A DNA stretch of 5,302 nucleotides, taken from assembly GCA_937888935.1 (NCBI GenBank), contig CALARO010000157.1:1-5302 (forward strand). The letters are read 5' to 3'. The stretch is from an uncultured Clostridia bacterium (GTDB lineage: Bacteria > Bacillota > Clostridia > Christensenellales > Borkfalkiaceae). Below the pieces are notes generated by a model. That model searched no databases, was not told the origin of the DNA, and saw nothing but the letters and a program-made list of their open reading frames with translations. This document shows positions 1 through 4,778 of this stretch, piece after piece. The first letter of the stretch is position 1. Every line of letters begins with the position of its first letter. The position numbers and the translations under genes are program-made.

Positions 1-7
1 TATTGAA

Positions 8-85
8 ATGAGAATTTTGTCGATAGGAAACAGCTTTTCGCAGGACGCGCAGAGGTGGCTGCACCAGATTGCCGCGGCGGCGGGC
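8..85 (+). pseudogene. N-terminal fragment of a DUF4886-like protein, cut off at a chimeric join
   Basis: From the ATG at 8 the frame encodes about 26 residues beginning MRILSIGNSFSQDAQRWLHQ. This resembles the start of DUF4886 proteins, an SGNH-hydrolase-like family of unknown function whose members open with a beta strand followed by a GNSFS block carrying the candidate nucleophilic serine. The family resemblance is from memory and short. After the alanine run at 71-82 the frame stops looking like this family and becomes an out-of-frame reading of aroC, ending at 247. Only 7 bases precede the ATG, so no ribosome binding site can be judged. The fragment has no link to aromatic biosynthesis and is probably displaced, by misassembly or by rearrangement. 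A chance match is possible but less likely, because the whole 26-residue block fits. Confidence 0.55.
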
Positions 86-828
86 ATTTTTCGGGGCGGA
101 TTACGGCGGCGATCGTGGCGGCGGGCGCGATTTTATTGCAGGCGCTCGAAAACAAAGGCGTTACGATCGGAAGCCACATTCTCTCTTGCGGCGGCGTATC
201 GGACGAGCGTTTTTCGCTTGATCCCGCAGCGGAAATCGCGCGGCTGAAAGGCGAAGTCTTCCCTGTATTAAACGCGGAAAAACGCGAAGAAATGCTTGCG
301 GCGATTTCTTCCGCAGCCGCCGAAAACGACAGCGCGGGCGGCACGATCGAAACGGCGGTGTGCGGACTTCCCGCCGGCTTGGGCGAGCCATGGTTCGACA
401 GCGTTGAAGGCGTATTATCGCACGCTTTATTTTCGCTCGGCGGTGTGAAAGGCGTAGAATTCGGCGCGGGATTTGCTCTTGCGAACATGCGCGGCAGCGA
501 AGCAAACGACGAATTTTACGTGAACGACGGCGGAAAAATTCTTACGCGCACCAACCGCAGCGGCGGCGTCAACGGCGGAATCACAAACGGCATGCCCATC
601 GTATTTACCTGCGCCGTGAAGCCGACGGCATCCATTTCGAAACCGCAGAATACGGTGAATATGCAAACGCACGAAAACGCGATTCTTACCTTAAAAGGCA
701 GGCACGACCCCGCGATTGTGCGGCGGATCTGCCCCGTAATCGACAGCGTGGCAGCGTTTGTAATCTGCGATTTTATCGCGGCGCGCTACGGAACAAACGC
801 GCTCGCAGACAAAGATTTTCATTTTTAA
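55..828 (+). CDS. aroC: Chorismate synthase, C-terminal part only (5'-truncated)
   Basis: Chorismate synthase converts EPSP to chorismate, the last step of the shikimate pathway, using reduced FMN. The first in-frame start is a GTG at 55 with no clear ribosome binding site. Family homology begins only at codon 73 with RGGGHFSGR, followed by AAIVAAGAI. Numbered from the GTG, visible family blocks are GLGEP (108-112), GSEANDEF (147-154), TNRSGGVNGGITNGMP (166-181) and GRHDP (215-219). About 251 residues match, whereas the family usually has about 350-375, so roughly 110-125 N-terminal residues are absent. The missing part would hold the GESHG and RPSHAD blocks with the two invariant histidines, so this product cannot be active as it stands. 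The rest is intact to the TAA, which argues for a recent break or an assembly fault. It is the first recognisable gene of the aro operon here, 62 bp before aroE/aroK. Confidence 0.9.
   Translation: MAAPDCRGGGHFSGRITAAIVAAGAILLQALENKGVTIGSHILSCGGVSDERFSLDPAAEIARLKGEVFPVLNAEKREEMLAAISSAAAENDSAGGTIETAVCGLPAGLGEPWFDSVEGVLSHALFSLGGVKGVEFGAGFALANMRGSEANDEFYVNDGGKILTRTNRSGGVNGGITNGMPIVFTCAVKPTASISKPQNTVNMQTHENAILTLKGRHDPAIVRRICPVIDSVAAFVICDFIAARYGTNALADKDFHF
72..85. other. Probable breakpoint: DUF4886-like start joined to mid-aroC in a G/C-only tract
   Basis: The stretch ccgcggcggcgggc can be read as the end of the DUF4886-like alanine run (frame of position 8) or as the RGGGH block of chorismate synthase (frame of position 55). 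Upstream of it only the first protein family is recognisable, and downstream only the second. The two are out of frame, so no fusion protein results. The shared 14 bases could have served as microhomology for a deletion or rearrangement, or as a false overlap in assembly. The exact breakpoint within the tract cannot be fixed from the sequence. Confidence 0.6.
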
Positions 829-834
829 TTTTTG

Positions 835-866
835 ACGGCGCGGGAATTTTTACGGCGCGGAAAATT
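835..866 (+). repeat. Short direct repeat in the aroC-aroE/aroK gap
   Basis: The 62-bp gap holds acggcgcgg twice, at 835-843 and 852-860, each followed by an A/T-rich stretch (a 17-bp period). aatttt at 845-850 is also complementary to aaaatt at 861-866, giving at most a weak 6-bp A/T stem with a 10-base loop. It does not look like an intrinsic terminator, since it lacks a G/C stem followed by a U run. It may be chance in a sequence rich in gcg and gaaaa words. Confidence 0.4.
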
Positions 867-876
867 GCAAAAAAAC

Positions 877-882
877 AAGGAG
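877..882 (+). promoter_or_regulatory. Shine-Dalgarno AAGGAG for aroE/aroK
   Basis: A consensus AAGGAG lies 8 bases before the ATG at 891 and fixes that start. It is one of only two strong Shine-Dalgarno sites in the window; the other precedes aroF. Its presence fits initiation after a 62-bp gap, where reinitiation from aroC would be inefficient. Confidence 0.8.
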
Positions 883-890
883 ACACGGCA

Positions 891-2135
891 ATGGAATACG
901 GCTTGATCGGCGAGAAACTCGCGCATAGTTTTTCCAAAGAAATTCACGGCTACATCGGCGATTATTCTTACGAGCTTCGCGAAATCCCGAGAGAAAAACT
1001 GCACGATTTTCTCACGGAAAAACGCTTCAAAGCGGTGAACGTTACCATTCCCTACAAGCAAATCGTGATCCCCTATTTAAGCGAAATTTCACCCGAAGCG
1101 CAGAAAATCGGCGCGGTAAATCTGATCGTAAATAAAAACGGCAGATTGTGCGGCTATAACACCGATTATTTCGGCGCAAAACGATTGATCAAACGCGCAA
1201 ACGTGCAGGTGAAAGGAAAAAAGGCGCTGATTCTCGGCTCGGGCGGCACTCGGCGCACGCTGCACGCCGTGCTTTCCGATCTGGGCGCGGGCGAAATTCT
1301 CACCGTTTCGCGCGAAAAAACGCCCGATACGATCACTTACGAAGAAGCGAAAACGCTGCATAAAAACGCGGAAATTCTCGTAAACACAACGCCCGTGGGC
1401 ATGTACCCGAACGCTGCCGCAATGCCGATTGATCCTTGCATTTTTCCGAACCTTTCTGGCGCGATCGACGTGATTTACAATCCGCTCTGCACGGATTTTA
1501 TCGAAAAGGCGCGCGAACGCGGCGTGCCTTGCGCGAACGGACTTTTTATGCTTGCGGCGCAGGCGGTGCAGGCTTCGGCGATTATGCGCGGCATCTCTTT
1601 CGGCGAAGAAAAAACGGAAGAAATTTGCGAAGAAACGTATAAAAAAGCGTTGCGCGCGAAACAAAATATCGTACTCATCGGCATGCCCACAAGCGGAAAA
1701 AGCTCGATCGGCGCGCTGCTTGCGAAAAAAACGGGCAGAATTCTTTACGATACCGACGCGCTGACGGCGGCGCGCGAACAAAAAAGCATTCCGGAAATTT
1801 TCGCGCTCGGCGGCGAAGCGGCGTTCCGCGCGGCGGAAAGCCAAACGGTGCGCGAGCTTGCGGGGCAGACGGGCTGCATCATCGCCACGGGCGGGGGGAC
1901 GATTTTAAGCGCGGAAACCGTGCGGCTTCTGAAAAAAAACGGAAAACTTTTCTTGCTCGACCGCTCCTTATCTCTGCTTTCGGCAAGCGACGATCGCCCC
2001 TTATCTTCCCGCCGTGCCGAGCTTGAAAAAATGTACGAAAAGCGGCTTCCCATATACCTTGCCGCAGCAGACGAACGAATTTCAAACGACGGCGAAGCGG
2101 AATCTGCCGCCGAAAAAATTCTCGAAAAATTATAA
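891..2135 (+). CDS. aroE/aroK: Bifunctional shikimate dehydrogenase-shikimate kinase
   Basis: This 414-residue protein carries two consecutive pathway enzymes. Residues 1 to about 235 are NADPH-dependent shikimate dehydrogenase (3-dehydroshikimate to shikimate). Visible blocks are GLIGEKLAHSFS (4-15, substrate serines 13 and 15), NVTIPYK with catalytic Lys56, GAVN (74-77), GYNTD with Asp92, the dinucleotide loop GSGGTRRT (116-123), NTTPVGM (165-171) and NGLFML...Q (216-224). Residues from about 258 are shikimate kinase (ATP, shikimate to shikimate 3-phosphate): Walker A GMPTSGKSS (264-272), DTD (287-289), FR at 312-313, GGG (334-336), the lid arginine in DDRP (367-370) and RLPIY (385-389). 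A charged, E/K-rich linker at about 236-257 joins them. No stop or frame change separates the domains, and both are near full length with key residues present, so both should be active in the cytoplasm. The start has a good AAGGAG. The fusion would let shikimate be made and used on one chain; channeling is not shown. Confidence 0.95.
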   Translation: MEYGLIGEKLAHSFSKEIHGYIGDYSYELREIPREKLHDFLTEKRFKAVNVTIPYKQIVIPYLSEISPEAQKIGAVNLIVNKNGRLCGYNTDYFGAKRLIKRANVQVKGKKALILGSGGTRRTLHAVLSDLGAGEILTVSREKTPDTITYEEAKTLHKNAEILVNTTPVGMYPNAAAMPIDPCIFPNLSGAIDVIYNPLCTDFIEKARERGVPCANGLFMLAAQAVQASAIMRGISFGEEKTEEICEETYKKALRAKQNIVLIGMPTSGKSSIGALLAKKTGRILYDTDALTAAREQKSIPEIFALGGEAAFRAAESQTVRELAGQTGCIIATGGGTILSAETVRLLKKNGKLFLLDRSLSLLSASDDRPLSSRRAELEKMYEKRLPIYLAAADERISNDGEAESAAEKILEKL

Positions 2136-2148
2136 AAACGGAAAAAAA

Positions 2149-2613
2149 ATGATGAAAAAATTTTTGGTGCTGAACGGCGCAAATCTGAATATGCTAGGCA
2201 TACGCGAGCCGGATATTTACGGAAAAAACACGTACAAAGACTTGATAAAAATGCTGAAATCTTACGCAAAATCGCATAAAATCAAGGTGGTTTGCCGCCA
2301 GAGCAATCACGAAGGCACGCTCATCGACGAAATTCAGAGCGCATATTTCAGGCGTTTCGACGGCATCGTTTTTAACCCCGGAGGCTATACGCACACAAGC
2401 GTTTCGCTTGCGGACGCGCTCAAAGCCGTGCAAATTCCCACGGCGGAAGTGCATATTTCCAACGTTTCGGCGCGCGAAGATTTCCGGCAAATCAGCTATA
2501 TCCGCCCCGCCTGCGCCGTTACGATCGCGGGGCAAGGCTTTGCCGGGTACACGAAAGCGCTCGATTTTCTTACCGACTATAAAGAAAAACAACGCCGAGA
2601 GAAAAAAATATGA
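2149..2613 (+). CDS. aroQ: Type II 3-dehydroquinate dehydratase
   Basis: AroQ removes water from 3-dehydroquinate to give 3-dehydroshikimate, the substrate of the AroE half encoded just upstream. The 154-residue product matches the usual 140-160 residues of this dodecameric flavodoxin-fold family. Numbered from the ATG at 2149, motifs are LNGANLNMLGIREPDIYG (8-25, with catalytic Arg19 and Tyr24), QSNHEG (51-56), FNPGGYTHTS (75-84), EVHISN (100-105, catalytic His102) and AREDFRQISY (108-117). The frame is open upstream into aroK, but homology begins at the tandem ATGATG (2149/2152), so the start is one of these two. The Shine-Dalgarno is poor: only acgg and a run of eight A precede it. It lies 13 bp after the aroE/aroK stop, so translation probably depends on reinitiation or the A-rich leader. 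Gly79 replaces the more usual alanine in the NPGAYTHTS block, a minor change. It overlaps aroA by 4 bp. Confidence 0.95.
   Translation: MMKKFLVLNGANLNMLGIREPDIYGKNTYKDLIKMLKSYAKSHKIKVVCRQSNHEGTLIDEIQSAYFRRFDGIVFNPGGYTHTSVSLADALKAVQIPTAEVHISNVSAREDFRQISYIRPACAVTIAGQGFAGYTKALDFLTDYKEKQRREKKI
2610..2613 (+). promoter_or_regulatory. ATGA stop/start overlap, aroQ-aroA translational coupling
   Basis: The aroA ATG (2610-2612) overlaps the aroQ TGA (2611-2613). Upstream there is only a weak gagag at about 2597-2601 and a run of A, so aroA translation is probably coupled to termination on aroQ. The overlap is seen in the sequence; coupling is inferred. Confidence 0.65.
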
Positions 2614-3869
2614 ACGTATCCATCGAAAAAAGCAGCGCGCGCGGCGAAATTTCCGCGCCTCCTTCGAAAAGTTACGCGCACCGATATATCATCGGCGCGG
2701 CGCTTGCCTGCGGCGTAAGCGAAATAGAAAACGTTTGTCTTTCCGAAGATATTCGCGCCACGATTGATTGCGCGCGCACGCTCGGCGCGGAAATTATTCT
2801 CGACGAAGCAAGCGAAAAGCCGCAGACAATCCGCGTTGCTGGCGTAGGCGGAAAGCCGAAAAGCGGCGGAGAATTTTTCTGCCGCGAAAGCGGAAGCACG
2901 CTTCGTTTTTTTCTGCCGCTTGCCTTGCTCGGCGGAGGCGACATAAAAAACGCGGATAAACCGGCAATTTTTCGCGGCGCGCCCCGCCTGATCGAACGCG
3001 GCGTAAACGTATACGAAGAAGCTTTTAAAAATTCGGTACGATTTGAAAAACGCATTGCGGACGGCAACGGCGAAATCGGCGTATGCGGCAAAATTCTGCC
3101 CGGAACATACGCCCTTCGCGGTAACGTGAGCAGTCAATTTTTCACGGGATTATTGTTTGCGCTTCCGCTTTTAAACGGCGACAGCGAGCTGAAAATTCTG
3201 CCGCCGGCGGAAAGCGCGGGGTATATCGTTCTCACGCTCGAAACGCTGAAAAATTTCGGTGTGAACGTTGAAAAAACAGCGGAAAATGCCTGGTTTGTCG
3301 CGGGAAATCAGCGTTTTCTGGCGGGAAAATTCCGCGGGGAAGGCGACTATTCGAACGCCGCGTTTTTATACGCTTTAAACGCGCTCGGCGGCGAGATAAA
3401 AATCGGCGGCTTAAACGAAAACAGTCTGCAAGGCGATAAAGTCTGCGCGCAGCTTTTAAAGCGGCTTTCGGAAAGTTTTACGGAAGCGGATCTTTCTAAT
3501 TGCCCCGATCTTGCGCCCGTGCTTTTTGCCGTAGCCGCAGCGAAACACGGCGTGCGCTTTTTTGGCACGCGGCGGCTGAAAATCAAGGAAAGCGACCGCG
3601 CGGAAGCGATGCGCGAAGAACTCGGAAAATTCGGCGCAAGCGTGAAAATTTCAGAAAACGAAGCGGAAATCACCCCGCCGCCGGGCGGTTTGCACGAGCC
3701 TGAAATTCCCCTTTCTTCGCACGGCGATCACCGCATCGCGATGGCAGTTTCGATCTTATGCACGCTGACGGGCGGCACGATTTCGGGGGCGGAAGCGGTG
3801 AAAAAAAGCTATCCCGATTTTTTCGCGGCGCTTTCTTATCTCGGCATAAAAGTGCGGAAAACAGATTGA
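2610..3869 (+). CDS. aroA: 3-phosphoshikimate 1-carboxyvinyltransferase (EPSP synthase)
   Basis: EPSP synthase transfers the enolpyruvyl group of PEP to shikimate 3-phosphate, giving the substrate of AroC. The 419-residue product has the family's usual length and two-domain layout. Motifs seen are APPSKSYAHR (16-25, with Lys20, Ser21 and Arg25 for substrate), CRESGSTLRF (91-100, the PEP and glyphosate-facing loop), GNVSSQF (171-177, shikimate 3-phosphate), CPDLAP with catalytic-type Asp300, RLKIKESDR (322-330, Glu327 aligning with the catalytic Glu of the KETDR motif) and SHGDHRIAM (370-378). All key acids and bases are present, so it should be active. The glyphosate loop is not the standard NAGTAMRP type: by alignment Ser96 replaces Thr97 and Phe100 replaces Pro101 of the E. 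coli enzyme, while the equivalent of Gly96 is kept (Gly95). Altered inhibitor sensitivity is possible but untested. The start is fixed by the ATGA overlap with aroQ and by homology beginning within a few residues. Confidence 0.96.
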   Translation: MNVSIEKSSARGEISAPPSKSYAHRYIIGAALACGVSEIENVCLSEDIRATIDCARTLGAEIILDEASEKPQTIRVAGVGGKPKSGGEFFCRESGSTLRFFLPLALLGGGDIKNADKPAIFRGAPRLIERGVNVYEEAFKNSVRFEKRIADGNGEIGVCGKILPGTYALRGNVSSQFFTGLLFALPLLNGDSELKILPPAESAGYIVLTLETLKNFGVNVEKTAENAWFVAGNQRFLAGKFRGEGDYSNAAFLYALNALGGEIKIGGLNENSLQGDKVCAQLLKRLSESFTEADLSNCPDLAPVLFAVAAAKHGVRFFGTRRLKIKESDRAEAMREELGKFGASVKISENEAEITPPPGGLHEPEIPLSSHGDHRIAMAVSILCTLTGGTISGAEAVKKSYPDFFAALSYLGIKVRKTD

Positions 3870-4055
3870 AAAACGGTAAAACGGCTATGAAAAATTTAAA
3901 CGAAATCACGCTTGATAAAAGCGAAAAAATTTTAATCGTAGGCTTGGGAGTGATCGGCGGAAGCTATGCCGACGCTTTGAACGCGGGCGGCTGATACCGA
4001 CGAAAGCGCGATTGCATACGCGAAAAGCCGCGGTTGGATTTTCGACGGGCGAAGC

Positions 4056-4778
4056 GTGCCGGACGGCGCGTTTATTAGCGAATTTCAACTGATTGTTTTC
4101 GCGCTCTACCCCGCCGCGATGCTTGAATGGATAGAAAAATATCAGAAATTTATCGCGAAAAACGCGCTTCTCACCGACGTATGCGGCGTAAAGCGCGCCA
4201 CGGTGTACGCCGCGCAGAACATGCTGCGCCCCGACCTTGAATTTATCGGCGCGCACCCGATGCGCGGCAAAGAAGAACGGGGCGTGAAATTCGCTGATCG
4301 GCATATTTTCGACGGCGGAAACTATATCGTAACCCCTACGGCGAAAAACACGGAAAACGCGATTGAAAAATGCGCCGCGCTCGGCAACGCGATCGGCGCA
4401 AGGCGGGTATCGCTGCTTTCGCCCGAAAAGCACGACGAAATGATCGGCTTCGTTTCTCAGCTTACGCATTGCCTTGCCGTTGCGCTGATGGCGTGCAAAG
4501 ATCCTGCGGAACTCGCGGATTACACGGGCGATTCTTTCCGCGATTTAACGCGTATCGCCAAGATCAACGATCGGCTTTGGTGCGAATTGTTTTTCGAAAA
4601 CAAAGACGAATTATTATCGCAAATGAAACTTTTTTTCGATCAATTTGCCGCCATTGCGAAATGCATAGAAACCAACGACGAAGAAGGATTAAAAGCCGCG
4701 ATGCGCTTATCTTCGGCGCGCCGCGCGCTATTCGATAAAACCGAACAAGACGAAAACAAGGAGAAACAAAAACGATGA
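4056..4778 (+). CDS. tyrA: Prephenate dehydrogenase, downstream (catalytic domain) piece
   Basis: This is the 240-residue part of the broken tyrA that a gene caller would report from the GTG at 4056. Homology actually begins earlier in the same frame, at about 3993, so the GTG is probably not a natural start and has no convincing Shine-Dalgarno. Conserved blocks are FALYPAAMLEWI, TDVCGVKRAT, GAHPMRGKEERGV (around 4249-4287, including the family's active-site His), SPEKHDEMIGFVSQLTH (around 4420-4470) and SFRDLTRIA (around 4533-4559, with the substrate-binding Arg). These form the end of the nucleotide domain and the helical dimerisation domain. Without the first GxGxxG strand this piece alone should not bind NAD properly. 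The end is lysine/glutamate-rich (DENKEKQKR) and its codons double as the aroF ribosome binding region. Confidence 0.85.
   Translation: MPDGAFISEFQLIVFALYPAAMLEWIEKYQKFIAKNALLTDVCGVKRATVYAAQNMLRPDLEFIGAHPMRGKEERGVKFADRHIFDGGNYIVTPTAKNTENAIEKCAALGNAIGARRVSLLSPEKHDEMIGFVSQLTHCLAVALMACKDPAELADYTGDSFRDLTRIAKINDRLWCELFFENKDELLSQMKLFFDQFAAIAKCIETNDEEGLKAAMRLSSARRALFDKTEQDENKEKQKR
4758..4763 (+). promoter_or_regulatory. Shine-Dalgarno AAGGAG for aroF
   Basis: A consensus AAGGAG inside the last codons of tyrA lies 11 bases before the aroF ATG at 4775. It favours that start over the in-frame ATG at 4781, which would be 17 bases away. The surrounding acaaggaga matches the aroE/aroK site. Confidence 0.7.
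4775..4778 (+). promoter_or_regulatory. ATGA stop/start overlap, tyrA-aroF
   Basis: The aroF ATG (4775-4777) overlaps the tyrA TGA (4776-4778). Unlike at aroQ/aroA, a strong Shine-Dalgarno is also present, so aroF could still be translated if the tyrA break at 3992 is real and ribosomes leave early. Confidence 0.65.

Larger units (their letters stand above)
3887..4778 (+). pseudogene. tyrA: Prephenate dehydrogenase gene broken by a frameshift near 3990
   Basis: Prephenate dehydrogenase oxidatively decarboxylates prephenate to 4-hydroxyphenylpyruvate with NAD(P), the step committing carbon to tyrosine. From the ATG at 3887, 35 residues give the first Rossmann strand and GLGVIGGSYADAL (19-31), then TGA at 3992. 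The next frame, open from 3981, resumes with DTDESAIAYAKSRG at 3993. In the family about five residues forming strand beta-2 lie between these parts. Together with the frame change this implies loss of about 17 bases (any length leaving remainder 2 on division by 3). A simple one-base error would not explain the missing strand. Everything after the break is conserved, suggesting an assembly fault, a strain-level deletion or very recent inactivation. The gene lies 17 bp after aroA with no good Shine-Dalgarno and overlaps aroF by 4 bp. No C-terminal ACT domain is present, so tyrosine feedback through such a domain is not expected. Confidence 0.85.

Noticed and set aside
8..247. A 79-residue protein starting at 8 taken as one intact small gene
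   Set aside because: Only its first 26 or so residues look like a real protein start; the rest is aroC read in the wrong frame, rich in Arg and Ser.
832..866. TTGACG at 832-837 as a -35 box for a promoter before aroE/aroK
   Set aside because: No TATAAT-like hexamer lies at 16-18 bases; the expected place is gcgcgg. The nearest A/T block is about 23 bases away.
845..866. Inverted repeat aatttt/aaaatt as an intrinsic terminator after aroC
   Set aside because: A six-pair A/T-only stem with a ten-base loop and no downstream U run is too weak; the next gene continues the same pathway.
1089..1844. Long minus-strand open frame (251 codons) opposite aroE/aroK, and similar ones opposite aroA and tyrA
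   Set aside because: They lie wholly inside well-supported genes, encode Arg/Phe-rich low-complexity protein with no recognisable family, and follow from the gcg/gaa-rich codon use of the sense strand.
1932..1939. Run of eight A in the kinase part of aroE/aroK as a frameshift site
   Set aside because: The frame on both sides encodes the expected shikimate kinase sequence, so there is no sign that a shift is used or has occurred.
2014..2148. Upstream ATG at 2014 as the start of aroQ
   Set aside because: It would overlap aroE/aroK by 122 bases and add 45 residues with no resemblance to the family; homology begins at 2149/2152.
3758..3886. Upstream ATG at 3758 as the start of tyrA
   Set aside because: The added residues are an out-of-frame reading of the aroA end; the family start fits the ATG at 3887.
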